From NCBI GenBank assembly GCA_963643465.1, contig CAVIJT010000004.1:62001-126000 (forward strand): DNA of 64,000 nt, given 5' to 3'. This DNA is from CAG-411 sp963643465. GTDB lineage: Bacteria > Bacillota > Clostridia > Lachnospirales > Lachnospiraceae. Position 1 is the first letter of the stretch. Each line of letters starts with the position of its first letter. This document shows, piece after piece, positions 17,880 to 27,020 of this stretch. The notes under the pieces are model-generated. The model was not told where the DNA came from, made no database searches, and saw nothing but the letters and a program-made list of their open reading frames with translations. The translations under genes and the position numbers were made by a program.

Positions 17880-19541
17880 ATGGAAGGTAAACAGAAAAAA
17901 ACAAGTAATATTTTAAAGCAGGGAACCATACTAGCTGCGGCATCCATTATTGTAAGAATGATTGGATTGTTATATCGGGTACCCCTGAACAATTTGCTGA
18001 AAGATGATGGAGTAGGTATTTATTCAGTAGCATTTCAGATTTATCAAGTGGCATTGATTGTGTCTTCCTATGGGTTGCCATTGGCGGTTTCTAAGATGGT
18101 AGCGGCAAAAAATGTAAAAGGTGAATATAAAAATTCTCAAAAAATATTTAAAAATGCTTTGATTTTTGCAGCAGTAGTTGGTGGAGTAGTTGGTGGCATC
18201 ATATATATAGGTGCAGATTTCTTTGCCAATATGTGGGAAATGGAAAGCGTAGCATTACCTCTTCGGGTATTGGCACCTACTATTTTTTGTGTAGCCATTT
18301 TAGGTGTATTTAGAGGATTTTTTCAAGGACAGAATACAATGGTGCCAACTGCTATTTCTCAGGTGTTTGAGCAGATTGTCAATGCAGTTGTAAGCTATGT
18401 GGCAGCTTATTTTTTGATGAAGCTGCATGCGGAATCTGCTAATAAATATGCGTATGGTGCGGCTGGAAGTACAACTGGTACATTATCTGGAGCCATTGTT
18501 GCATTGCTTGTGATGCTGGGTGTGTATATGGTGAATCGACCTATATTTCGTCGCCAGAGAAGAAGAGATAGAAATCCAGTTGATAGCAATGGTGAAATCT
18601 ATCGTGCATTGATCGTGACAGTAGTTCCGGTTATTTTAAGTCAGACGGTATATCAAATTAGTAGTGTGATTGATTCATTGATGTTTGGAAAGATTATGGC
18701 TGGTCACCATGTAGCAGAGAGTGTGCGAAGTGGATTGATTGGCGCATATAGTGGACAGTATACTTTATTGTTAAGCGTACCTCTTGGTATTGCTACAGCA
18801 ATGGGAACATCCATTATTCCTAGTGTGGTGGCATCCTATAATCGTGAAGATTATGATGGTGTGAGATATAAAGTGAATTCGGTAGTCAAATTTAATATGA
18901 TGCTTGCCATTCCTTGTGCGGTTGGTCTTTCCGTTCTTGGAACTCAAGTCATATACATGATTTTTCCGAATTTAGTTACTTATCGCCAGGTAGCAGGAAC
19001 GATGCTGCTTACTGGTTCTATTGCTTTAGTATTTTATGCACTGTCCACAGTGACAAGTGGAGTTCTTCAGGCAGTAAACCAGATGAAACTTCCAATGATA
19101 CATTCTGCTATATCCTTGGCTATCCATGTGGTACTTGTGTTTGTGCTGTTGCAATATACGGACTTAGGGGTATATGCTCTGATTATTGGAAATATAACAT
19201 TTCCGTTGGTAGTTTGTATATTAAACTGGCGTTCCGTAGGAAAAAGTTTGGATTATCAACAGGAAATTCGAACCACATTTTTACTTCCTACCGTAGCTGC
19301 TCTCGCTATGGGAGGTGTATGTTTTGTAAGTTATCATGGATTGCATATGCTTTTGCAACAGATAGGAGTAGGAGGAGACTATCTGAATAATGCAATTAGT
19401 ACCTTGGTGGCAGTTGTACTTGGAGTAGTGACATATTTTGTTGTGGCATTGCTTTTAAAGACTGTGAAAGAAGAAGAACTGATGGAAATGCCGATGGGAC
19501 GTACGCTATGGTCCATAGCAAAAAAAATGCATTTATTATAG
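17880..19541 (+). CDS. MOP-superfamily lipid flippase (SpoVB/MurJ-like)
   Basis: A 553-residue polytopic membrane protein with about 14 predicted spans. The N-terminus (KQGTILAAASIIVRMIGLLY, then GIYSVAFQIYQVAL) is typical of the polysaccharide-biosynthesis/SpoVB branch of the MOP superfamily, which moves lipid-linked peptidoglycan precursors across the membrane. AGAAGG precedes the ATG. It ends the rpsU-downstream operon and is followed by a terminator. A second, shorter relative is at 58789-60108; which one is the MurJ-type enzyme for vegetative growth and which serves sporulation cannot be told from sequence. Confidence 0.85.
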   Translation: MEGKQKKTSNILKQGTILAAASIIVRMIGLLYRVPLNNLLKDDGVGIYSVAFQIYQVALIVSSYGLPLAVSKMVAAKNVKGEYKNSQKIFKNALIFAAVVGGVVGGIIYIGADFFANMWEMESVALPLRVLAPTIFCVAILGVFRGFFQGQNTMVPTAISQVFEQIVNAVVSYVAAYFLMKLHAESANKYAYGAAGSTTGTLSGAIVALLVMLGVYMVNRPIFRRQRRRDRNPVDSNGEIYRALIVTVVPVILSQTVYQISSVIDSLMFGKIMAGHHVAESVRSGLIGAYSGQYTLLLSVPLGIATAMGTSIIPSVVASYNREDYDGVRYKVNSVVKFNMMLAIPCAVGLSVLGTQVIYMIFPNLVTYRQVAGTMLLTGSIALVFYALSTVTSGVLQAVNQMKLPMIHSAISLAIHVVLVFVLLQYTDLGVYALIIGNITFPLVVCILNWRSVGKSLDYQQEIRTTFLLPTVAALAMGGVCFVSYHGLHMLLQQIGVGGDYLNNAISTLVAVVLGVVTYFVVALLLKTVKEEELMEMPMGRTLWSIAKKMHLL

Positions 19542-19579
19542 AAAGTTGTTCGTGATGTTTAATAGAGAATGAAACGTAA

Positions 19580-19606
19580 TGAAAGTGGTGAAAACCACTT
19601 TTTTTA
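19580..19606 (+). terminator. Intrinsic terminator after the flippase
   Basis: AAAGTGGT at 19582-19589, loop GAAA, ACCACTTT at 19594-19601, followed by T residues. Confidence 0.9.
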
Positions 19607-19670
19607 CGCTATAGAAAAGTTCCTTATGGATGAGGGAAGTTGAAGTAAACTTGTCCACTTTGTTGCGCTA
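19607..19670 (+). repeat. Interspersed repeat family 3, copy 2
   Basis: Directly behind the terminator, CGCTATAGAAAAGTTCC matches 4273 onward, and AACTTGTCCACTTTGTT matches GGACTTGTCTACTTGGTT near 4314. The middle differs. Non-coding; the rest of the gap to 19780 shows nothing further. Confidence 0.4.
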
Positions 19671-19780
19671 CAAAAAAATTATGTATAAAAAATGAAAAAA
19701 AGGAAATCCTTTCATTAGAATATGCGGAAATTACAGTAAATGGATAAAAAAAACTGTAATCAGGATGATGGGAGGATATT

Positions 19781-20410
19781 ATGAAAAAATGGGTGTATTG
19801 GTGCATTGCTTGTACCAGCGTATTTTGCATTTTATTTCAAGTAATTTTTTATATGAGTTTTGTAAAAATGACAGAAAGAAAAAAGGAAGAAAAACAAATC
19901 GAACAACAGGCGAAAGTGTTAGAGACTCCTGCGGCAGCTGTGGAGGATGCGCTTTCTGTTAATCAGGGAGACGAGATTTTGCTTCAGCCAGGAGCAGAAT
20001 ATGTGTGTGTGATATATAACCGCGATACAGAAGAACAGACGATAGAAACGGGAACCATATCTTCGGAGTTTGTTGGATGGAATCGAAAGGAAATAGAAGA
20101 GTATTTAGAGGAATATATGGAAAAGGATTCCAAAGAGAAAGGATTGGTTTCTTTCGAAATGACTTCTTTTTCCGGTGAAGAGTTACACTTAAAGAAAGTA
20201 TATGAAACAGATAAATCGGAGTACGCGTTTTTGTTGGTGGTAGAAGACAATGAAATTGTTGTATATGATGCAAAATGGAAAAAGATATATGAGAAAACAG
20301 GAATTCAAATACAGGGACTTTTACAAGAGGAACAGGAAAAGTTGATTAAAGGAATGTATGTGAAGGACGAAAAGGAATTATACAGTATTTTGGAGGATTA
20401 TTCTAGTTAA
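19781..20410 (+). CDS. BofC-like secreted/membrane-anchored protein
   Basis: A 209-residue protein with one N-terminal membrane span (residues 4-26) and an acidic extracytoplasmic domain. The C-terminal part (EYAFLLVVEDNEIVVYDAKW, then KLIKGMYVKDEKELYSILED) resembles the C-terminal domain of BofC, which in Bacillus inhibits the SpoIVB protease in the forespore intermembrane space. A coiled-coil-like stretch follows the span. GGGAGGA precedes the ATG. Assignment is by remembered pattern; it could be an unrelated anchored protein with a similar tail. Confidence 0.55.
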   Translation: MKKWVYWCIACTSVFCILFQVIFYMSFVKMTERKKEEKQIEQQAKVLETPAAAVEDALSVNQGDEILLQPGAEYVCVIYNRDTEEQTIETGTISSEFVGWNRKEIEEYLEEYMEKDSKEKGLVSFEMTSFSGEELHLKKVYETDKSEYAFLLVVEDNEIVVYDAKWKKIYEKTGIQIQGLLQEEQEKLIKGMYVKDEKELYSILEDYSS

Positions 20411-20520
20411 AAACTGGGACTTGCATTCTAAACCGTATAACGCTACAATAAAAGCTAGTACAATAAGCAATCGGCAGTTAAGTCTGCGTGTTCGTGTAAG
20501 TCTGGGAAAGGTGAGATGTT

Positions 20521-21750
20521 GTGAAAGTACAGGAAGATGTAATTGTTGTGGGTGGTGGAGCATCTGGATTAGTCACTGCAATTATGTGTGCAAGAGAAGG
20601 CAAGCGTGTTCTTGTATTGGAACATAAAAAACAGATTGGAAAAAAGATACTTGCAACCGGAAATGGAAAGTGCAATTATACAAATAAGAATTGTAATATA
20701 GAAGGATATCGTAGTGAGCAAGCAGAGTTTGTGTATTACCCATTGTCTGTGTTTGATCCTCAAAAAGCCATTGCTTTTTTTGCGGAGCTTGGGATATATC
20801 CAAAAGAAAAGAATGGATATATATATCCATATTCCGAACAGGCTAGTGCTGTAGTGGATGTATTGACTATGGAGTTAGAGCGTTTGGATGTTCGCATTAT
20901 ATATGAAAAAGTAGTATCGATTCAGAAAAAGGAATGCTTTTTCGTACAAACAGAACAGGGTGTGTATACTGGAGCAACCGTAGTTCTTGCAACTGGAGGA
21001 AAGGCATCCCCAAAACTGGGTTCTGATGGCAGTGGATTTTTACTTGCAAGAAAACTGGGACATACTATTGTGGAGCCAGTGCCAGCATTGATTGGATTAA
21101 AATGTAAAGAGTCTTATTATGAAGCTATTTCAGGTGTACGAATACAGGCAGGAATTTCTCTTTACATAGATAAGGAATCAGAACCTGTGGCAGTGGAGGA
21201 AGGAGAATTGCAGCTTACCAATTATGGTATATCAGGAATTCCTGTGTTTCAGGTAAGTCGTTTTGCTGCAAGAGCATTGTCAGAGGGACATAGTGTATAT
21301 GCGCGAATTGATTATATGCCAGCCATATCCGTAAATGAACTTGTTGCTTTGTTGCAAAAACGCTTTTTAGCAGACGGCAAAAATGCTTCGGAGGCAATTG
21401 TGGGATTGCTTCCGGCAAAATTGATTCCCGTTTTTTTGCAGCAAGGTGGGATAAAAGCTACCATAAATGCTGCAAAAGTAAATGAGCAGCAATTGAAACA
21501 ACTGGCAAGTCAGTTAAAAAGGCAGAAAACAGAGATTGTGGAGACCAACGGTTTTGAACACGCACAAGTTACAGCCGGCGGCGTTTCTACAAAGGAGATA
21601 GAAGAAAAAACAATGGAATCAAAGTTGATTTCTGGGTTATATTTTACTGGAGAAATGATAGATGTGGATGGGATATGCGGCGGATACAATTTGCAGTGGT
21701 GCTGGAGTTCTGCATATGTAGCCAGTGCATCTATAAATGCAAGGTTTTAG
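20521..21750 (+). CDS. HI0933/YhiN-family flavoprotein
   Basis: A 409-residue NAD(P)/FAD-dependent oxidoreductase. The Rossmann dinucleotide motif VVGGGASGLVTA lies at the N-terminus, with GKKILATGNGKCNYTN, the signature of the HI0933/BaiN-like family, after it, and GEMIDVDGICGGYNLQWCW near the end for FAD contact. Substrate unknown. The GTG start at 20521 is preceded by AAAGGTGAG. It is followed after 55 bases by another flavoprotein, so the two may be co-expressed. Confidence 0.88.
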   Translation: MKVQEDVIVVGGGASGLVTAIMCAREGKRVLVLEHKKQIGKKILATGNGKCNYTNKNCNIEGYRSEQAEFVYYPLSVFDPQKAIAFFAELGIYPKEKNGYIYPYSEQASAVVDVLTMELERLDVRIIYEKVVSIQKKECFFVQTEQGVYTGATVVLATGGKASPKLGSDGSGFLLARKLGHTIVEPVPALIGLKCKESYYEAISGVRIQAGISLYIDKESEPVAVEEGELQLTNYGISGIPVFQVSRFAARALSEGHSVYARIDYMPAISVNELVALLQKRFLADGKNASEAIVGLLPAKLIPVFLQQGGIKATINAAKVNEQQLKQLASQLKRQKTEIVETNGFEHAQVTAGGVSTKEIEEKTMESKLISGLYFTGEMIDVDGICGGYNLQWCWSSAYVASASINARF

Positions 21751-21805
21751 AGAATGCCAATGCAGGAAAATACAGATTAATCGATGGAAAAAGGCAGGAA
21801 AAAGA

Positions 21806-23461
21806 GTGTTAAGATTATCTCAGATAAAAATAAATATTAGTGAATTTTTTAAAAAGAATAAAGAAGTGGTGGAAACACATGGATGGGAAACTGCATATGG
21901 TACAAAGGAATTACAATTGGTACAAAAAAAAGCAGCCAGTGTTCTTGGATGCAAAATGGATGATATGAAAGGAGTTACCATATGCAAACGCTCCATAGAT
22001 GCCAGAAAGAAACAGGAAATCTGCTATAATTACAGTGTAGATGTGGAACTTTCAGGAAGTTTGGAAAAGAAAATATTGGCAAAAGATAAGAAAAGACAAT
22101 GTACAAAGCCAAAGGAAGAAAAGTACAGCCCTCCGGAGTTTGGGAATGAAGTTCTTGAAAAACCACCAGTTGTGATTGGTTTTGGACCAGCAGGAATGTT
22201 TTGTGCCCTTGAACTTGCAAAAGCAGGGTATTGTCCGATTGTGTTGGAGCAGGGCAAAGATGTGGATGCAAGAATGCAGGATGTTAATGTGTTTTGGGAA
22301 GGTGGCAATTTACAGCCTTTAAGTAATGTACAATTTGGAGAGGGCGGAGCAGGAACCTTTTCAGATGGAAAATTGAACACTACGGTAAAAGATCCTACAG
22401 GGCGAAATAAAAAAGTGCTTGAGATTTTTGTGGAACATGGTGCTTCGGAAACTATTCTATATGAACAGAAACCTCATATAGGGACAGATGCCTTATGTCA
22501 GATTGTAAAAACAATTCGGGAGCATATAGTTTCTCTTGGCGGACAAGTTCATTTTTTAAGTAAGGTGACAGATTTTTCTTATGAAAATGGAAAACTGCAA
22601 GCAGTGCAAGTCAATGGGACAAAATGGATTGAGACTTCGGTAGCGGTGCTTGCCATTGGACATAGTGCAAGAGATACGTTTGCATTGTTAAAGCAAAAGA
22701 ATATTTTTATGGAACAAAAACCGTTTGCTATTGGAGTGCGTGTAGAGCATAAACAGCAATGGATCAATCAAAATCAATATGGAGAGTTGGCCAAAATACT
22801 TCCAGCAGCTGATTATAAACTGACCTATCAAACAGAGGAAGGAAGAAGTATATTTTCATTTTGTATGTGTCCGGGAGGATTTGTGGTAGATGCTTCTTCA
22901 GAGGAAAAGCATTTAGTAGTAAATGGAATGAGTAATCAAGACCGTGGAGAAGAAAATGCAAACAGTGCTTTGGTAGTCAATGTAGTGCCAGAGGATTTTG
23001 AAAGTGAAGATGTGCTGGCAGGTGTGGAATTTCAGCGAAAATGGGAGCATTTGGCTTACGAAGAAGGACAGGGAAAAGTTCCGATTCAGCGTTATGGAGA
23101 TTTTAAAGAAAAGAAAAAGAGTCATGAATTTGGAGAAATACAGCCGGTGCATAAAGGAAAAACAAATTTTGGAAATTTGTGGAATTGTTTACCGGAGTAT
23201 GTGTGCAATACGATTGTAGAAGGAATGGAACAGTTTGGTGGTCGTATTGCTGGATTTGACCATGAGGATGCCCTGTTGTCGGGTGTAGAAACCAGAACTT
23301 CTTCTCCGGTTCGAATAGATAGGGATGCCCTTTTTGAGAGTAATATAAAGGGAATTTACCCGTGTGGAGAAGGAGCAGGATATGCGGGTGGAATTACTTC
23401 TGCAGCAATGGATGGATTGCGAATATACGAGGCAATTAGAAAAAAATACAAACCTTTTTAA
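21806..23461 (+). CDS. FAD-dependent dehydrogenase, COG2509-type
   Basis: About 551 residues. An N-terminal domain (residues 1-95) of the kind seen in this family precedes the FAD module PVVIGFGPAGMFCALEL, followed by NVQFGEGGAGTFSDGKL and a C-terminal YPCGEGAGYAGGITSAAMDG motif. It is an uncharacterised flavin dehydrogenase found widely in Clostridia. The longest frame starts at 21737 inside the end of the preceding gene; the GTG at 21806 (MLRLSQIKI) with AGGCAGGAAAAAGA before it gives the usual family N-terminus. Confidence 0.85.
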   Translation: MLRLSQIKINISEFFKKNKEVVETHGWETAYGTKELQLVQKKAASVLGCKMDDMKGVTICKRSIDARKKQEICYNYSVDVELSGSLEKKILAKDKKRQCTKPKEEKYSPPEFGNEVLEKPPVVIGFGPAGMFCALELAKAGYCPIVLEQGKDVDARMQDVNVFWEGGNLQPLSNVQFGEGGAGTFSDGKLNTTVKDPTGRNKKVLEIFVEHGASETILYEQKPHIGTDALCQIVKTIREHIVSLGGQVHFLSKVTDFSYENGKLQAVQVNGTKWIETSVAVLAIGHSARDTFALLKQKNIFMEQKPFAIGVRVEHKQQWINQNQYGELAKILPAADYKLTYQTEEGRSIFSFCMCPGGFVVDASSEEKHLVVNGMSNQDRGEENANSALVVNVVPEDFESEDVLAGVEFQRKWEHLAYEEGQGKVPIQRYGDFKEKKKSHEFGEIQPVHKGKTNFGNLWNCLPEYVCNTIVEGMEQFGGRIAGFDHEDALLSGVETRTSSPVRIDRDALFESNIKGIYPCGEGAGYAGGITSAAMDGLRIYEAIRKKYKPF

Positions 23462-23485
23462 TAAGGCGATAAGGATAGGTGAAAT

Positions 23486-24340
23486 ATGAAACGGGAATAC
23501 ATTAAAGACAAAAAGCGCGTAGTTATAAAAATTGGAACATCTACGATTACTCATGAGGAAACCGGTGCTCTTAATTTAGTAAAACTGGAAAAGTTAGTTC
23601 GTTTATTAACAGATTTAAAAAATCAAGGAAAAGAAGTGGTTTTGGTTTCTTCCGGAGCAATTTCTGTAGGAAGAAAGGCCATGGGAATTAAAACACGACC
23701 AAAGGAAAAATCGGTTCGTCAGGCTTGTGCTGCCATTGGACAATCTAGATTGATTATGGTATATCAGAAACTATTTGGAGAGTATAATCAGGTTACAGCG
23801 CAGGTTTTAATGACAAAGTACACCATGATCAATGATATTAGCAGGAAGAATGCGCAGGGGACTTTTGAGGAATTATTAAATATGGGTGTGATTCCTATTG
23901 TAAATGAAAACGATACTGTATCAACAGATGAGATGGAATATGGAAATTTCGGTGATAACGATACTTTGTCAGCCATTGTTGCAGCTTTAATTGGTGCGGA
24001 TTTATTAATTTTGCTTTCAGATATTGATGGATTATATACCGACGATCCAAATGTAAATGAAAATGCAACTTTTATTGAATGTGTGGATACCATTGACGAA
24101 GAACTGGAACAGATGGGAAAAGGTGTAAATAGTGATGTGGGAACCGGAGGGATGGCTACTAAAATTTCAGCAGCCAAAATCGCGACAGCATCCGGTTGTG
24201 ATATGATTATTGCCAATGGAGAAGATGTTTCCGTGATTACCCATATTATGGAAGGAGAAGGAATCGGAACCATTTTTAAGGCACACAGATTAGATGGCTT
24301 TCATTTGATTGATTACATTAAGACAGAGCAATATCATTAG
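23486..24340 (+). CDS. proB: Glutamate 5-kinase
   Basis: First enzyme of proline synthesis: phosphorylates L-glutamate using ATP. The 284-residue protein has RVVIKIGTSTIT (phosphate-binding), VLVSSGAISVGRKAMG and SDIDGLYTDDP motifs of the amino-acid kinase fold. It ends without the PUA domain that E. coli ProB carries, as in many Firmicutes. proA, its usual neighbour, is not next to it. AAGGATAGGTG precedes the ATG. Confidence 0.95.
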   Translation: MKREYIKDKKRVVIKIGTSTITHEETGALNLVKLEKLVRLLTDLKNQGKEVVLVSSGAISVGRKAMGIKTRPKEKSVRQACAAIGQSRLIMVYQKLFGEYNQVTAQVLMTKYTMINDISRKNAQGTFEELLNMGVIPIVNENDTVSTDEMEYGNFGDNDTLSAIVAALIGADLLILLSDIDGLYTDDPNVNENATFIECVDTIDEELEQMGKGVNSDVGTGGMATKISAAKIATASGCDMIIANGEDVSVITHIMEGEGIGTIFKAHRLDGFHLIDYIKTEQYH

Positions 24341-24359
24341 AATGCAGAAAGGAGACACT

Positions 24360-24575
24360 ATGACAGAAGAAAAGATTGCAAGAATAAATGAGTTATATCA
24401 TAAATCCAAAGAAGAGGGACTTACAGCAGAGGAAAAAATAGAACAGGCAAATTTGCGAAAAGAGTATATTGCTGCAATTCGTGCAGATTTACAGGGAACC
24501 TTAAACAATGTGTCTGTACTTAATCCGGATGGAACAATTACAGATTTAAAAGATATGAAAAAGAAAAAAAGATGA
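24360..24575 (+). CDS. DUF896 (YnzC-type) small protein
   Basis: A 71-residue protein starting MTEEKIARINELYHKSKEEG and containing LTAEEKIEQANLRKEYI, the conserved helical hairpin of DUF896, with GTLNNVSVL after it. Small cytoplasmic proteins of unknown function, some under SOS control in Bacillus. AAGGAG lies six bases before the ATG at 24360; the longer frame start at 24309 lies inside proB and is rejected. The stop overlaps the next start (ATGA). Confidence 0.9.
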   Translation: MTEEKIARINELYHKSKEEGLTAEEKIEQANLRKEYIAAIRADLQGTLNNVSVLNPDGTITDLKDMKKKKR

Positions 24576-25141
24576 GAACAAAAGAGGAAATTCGAAAAGA
24601 AGTCAGAGAGAAAAAGCGGCAGATGTCTTTAGAAGAAATTGAAAGTAACAGTAACCGGATGTTTACCCAGTTAGAACAAATGTCTCTTTGGAAAGAGGCG
24701 GATGTGATTTTTTCTTATGTATCCTATAATCAGGAAGTTGCTACTAGGAAAAGAATGGAAAAGTGGCTTCAAGCTGGGAAAAAAGTGGCAGTTCCTAAAG
24801 TAGTAGGAGAAGAGATCTCTTTCTTTCTGATTTCTTCTTTGAGTGAACTGGGAAAAGGGTATCAGGGGATATTGGAACCTTTGGCAGGAGTATGTGCAGA
24901 TGGAAAAAGTGGAATTATTTTAATGCCTGGACTTGCCTTTGATAGCCAGTTTCATAGGCTTGGATATGGTGGGGGATTTTATGACCGCTATCTAAATAAG
25001 TATAAAGATGTAACCTTTACGAAGATTGCCCTTGCGTATGCGTATCAGCTATACGACCAGATACCAAGTGAACGCCATGATCAGTTGGTGGATATTATAA
25101 TTACAGAACAAAGTGTTCATATTCGGAACAACGAAAGATAG
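24572..25141 (+). CDS. 5-formyltetrahydrofolate cyclo-ligase
   Basis: A 189-residue enzyme converting 5-formyl-THF to 5,10-methenyl-THF with ATP in one-carbon metabolism. The family hallmark near the C-terminus, LGYGGGFYDRYL, is present, with LMPGLAFD before it and the basic N-terminal RKEVREKKRQMS segment. The ATG overlaps the DUF896 stop by four bases, so the two are translationally coupled. Confidence 0.93.
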   Translation: MRTKEEIRKEVREKKRQMSLEEIESNSNRMFTQLEQMSLWKEADVIFSYVSYNQEVATRKRMEKWLQAGKKVAVPKVVGEEISFFLISSLSELGKGYQGILEPLAGVCADGKSGIILMPGLAFDSQFHRLGYGGGFYDRYLNKYKDVTFTKIALAYAYQLYDQIPSERHDQLVDIIITEQSVHIRNNER

Positions 25142-25156
25142 AAAGGAACGAAATCA

Positions 25157-26608
25157 ATGGATAAGTATGATTGGGATCAGATTGATATAACGAAAGATAG
25201 TCCTACAGAAGAACCGGCTCGACAGTATTATTATATGAAAAAATGTAGAGAGGAATTGGAGAAAGAAGAGAAAAAGTTAGGAAGAAAATTAACTGCCAAT
25301 GTAACTACGTTCGGATGTCAGATGAATGCCAGAGACTCTGAAAAAATTGTGGGGATTTTGGAAAAAATCGGATATGAAATTGTAGAAGAAGAAAAGGCAG
25401 ATTTCATAATTTACAATACATGTACGGTACGAGAAAATGCAAACATGAAAGTATATGGCCGTCTTGGGGCTTTAAAGAAGGAAAAACAGAAAAATAAGCA
25501 TATGAAACTTGCTTTGTGCGGTTGTATGATGCAGGAAGATATTGTGGTGGAAAAAATTAAGAAAAGCTACTCCTTTGTGGATTTGATATTTGGCACGCAC
25601 AATATTTTTAAATTGGCAGAATTGTTATATACTAGAATGCAGTCTGACCGTATGGTAATTGACATTTGGAAGGAAACTACTCAGATAGTAGAAGATTTAC
25701 CAAGTGAACGTAAATATTCTTTTAAAGCCGGTGTTAATGTTATGTATGGATGTAATAATTTCTGTACGTATTGCATTGTTCCATATGTACGAGGACGAGA
25801 GCGGAGCAGAGACCCAAAAGCCATCGTACGGGAAATTGAGCAGTTAGTGGCAGATGGTGTTGTAGAAATTATGTTGCTTGGACAAAATGTAAATTCTTAT
25901 GGAAAAGATTTTGAACAACCAATTTCTTTTGCTGAATTATTAAGGGAAATTGATAAAATAGAAGGACTAAAACGGATTCGATTTATGACTTCTCATCCAA
26001 AGGATCTTTCAGATGAACTTATTTTGGCTATGAAAGAGTGTAAGAAGGTTTGTAAACATCTTCATCTTCCAGTACAGGCAGGAAGTAGCCGTTTGTTAAA
26101 AATAATGAATCGAAGCTATACAAAAGAACAGTATCTTGCTTTAGTAGATAAGATTAAAAAGGAAATACCAGACATTTCGCTTACTACAGATATTATGGTT
26201 GGTTTTCCTGGTGAGACAGAGGAAGATTTTTTGGAAACTATGGATGTGGTTCAAAAAGTGCGTTATGATGCAGCCTATACGTTTATTTATTCAAAGAGAA
26301 CGGGAACCCCTGCAGCAACTATGCCGGATCAGGTACCGGAGGATGTAGTAAAAGAACGTTTCCAGAGACTGCTGGCAGAAATACAGAACATATCAAGTGA
26401 AATTACGAAAGAGGATGAAGGAACGATACAGGAAGTTCTAGTGGAAGAGAAAAACTCCCAAGAGGAAGGTCTGGTAACGGGACGCTTATCGAATAATTTG
26501 TTGGTACATTTTAAAGGTGATGAGCAATTGATTGGTGAACTGGTCATGGTAAAATTGACAGAGTGTAAAGGGTTCTATTATATGGGAGAAAGAATAACGG
26601 AATTATAA
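25157..26608 (+). CDS. miaB: tRNA-2-methylthio-N6-isopentenyladenosine synthase
   Basis: Radical SAM methylthiotransferase that adds a methylthio group to i6A37 of tRNAs. The 483 residues include the UPF0004 domain with three cluster cysteines (TFGCQMNARDSEK, NTCTVRENA, LCGCMMQ), the radical SAM motif CNNFCTYC followed by VPYVRGRERSR, and a C-terminal TRAM domain. Length is as usual for clostridial MiaB with an N-terminal extension of ~45 residues. AAAGGAACGAA precedes the ATG. Ends at repeat copy B. Confidence 0.96.
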   Translation: MDKYDWDQIDITKDSPTEEPARQYYYMKKCREELEKEEKKLGRKLTANVTTFGCQMNARDSEKIVGILEKIGYEIVEEEKADFIIYNTCTVRENANMKVYGRLGALKKEKQKNKHMKLALCGCMMQEDIVVEKIKKSYSFVDLIFGTHNIFKLAELLYTRMQSDRMVIDIWKETTQIVEDLPSERKYSFKAGVNVMYGCNNFCTYCIVPYVRGRERSRDPKAIVREIEQLVADGVVEIMLLGQNVNSYGKDFEQPISFAELLREIDKIEGLKRIRFMTSHPKDLSDELILAMKECKKVCKHLHLPVQAGSSRLLKIMNRSYTKEQYLALVDKIKKEIPDISLTTDIMVGFPGETEEDFLETMDVVQKVRYDAAYTFIYSKRTGTPAATMPDQVPEDVVKERFQRLLAEIQNISSEITKEDEGTIQEVLVEEKNSQEEGLVTGRLSNNLLVHFKGDEQLIGELVMVKLTECKGFYYMGERITEL

Positions 26609-26697
26609 GAAGTACGCTTTGTGAGTTTCTCGAATTAGAAAGGTGCTAGTCAAATCTTTATACAAGCACTGGAGTTTCCTCACTACTGGCGTAAATA
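26609..26697 (+). repeat. Interspersed repeat family 1, copy B
   Basis: Starts one base after the miaB stop: GCTTTGTGAGTTTCT, then GGTGCTAGTCAAATCTTTA, ending TTTCCTCACTACTGGCGTAAATA. The end matches the reverse complement of copies A and D, the beginning matches copies C and E. A terminator follows at once. Confidence 0.8.
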
Positions 26698-26700
26698 ACG

Positions 26701-26729
26701 AAAAGGCTGACTTATGTCAGCCTTTTTTT
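26701..26729 (+). terminator. Intrinsic terminator after miaB
   Basis: AAAAGGCTGAC at 26701-26711 pairs with GTCAGCCTTTTTTT. It lies beyond repeat copy B. The remaining gap to 27020 is AT-rich and holds only the promoter below. Confidence 0.9.
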
Positions 26730-26914
26730 ATGTTTTGGGTGCGTTTTCCTTTTTTTATGAAAATAAAGGAGAAATACTTGGCATTCCTAAACATTGTGCA
26801 TAGGAAAAAGTAGTTTTTTGTACAAATTACAGCTTAATTCATGGTTTTGAAATAGAATATTCCATAATTTGTAAAATAATTTGTGATAATTCATAAAAAA
26901 ATATGGAAATTAAC

Positions 26915-26943
26915 TTGAAAAATGATTGATTTTGCTATATAAT
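26915..26943 (+). promoter_or_regulatory. Sigma-A type promoter for the zinc-ribbon/propeller gene
   Basis: TTGAAA at 26915-26920, 17-base spacer, TATAAT at 26938-26943. About 70 bases of leader precede the ATG at 27021. Confidence 0.75.
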
Positions 26944-27020
26944 GGTGATACAATTGTTACAGAGGTTATGTCTATGACATAGATAAAAATAGGGTATTTA
27001 AGAAAGGTAGGAATGCAAAT

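Noticed and set aside
18914..19390. 158-codon + frame within the flippase
   Set aside because: Out of frame with the membrane protein, Cys/Ser-rich composition, no start signal.
23788..24273. 161-codon antisense frame within proB
   Set aside because: Shadow of a well-conserved gene, no start signals and no protein-like motif.
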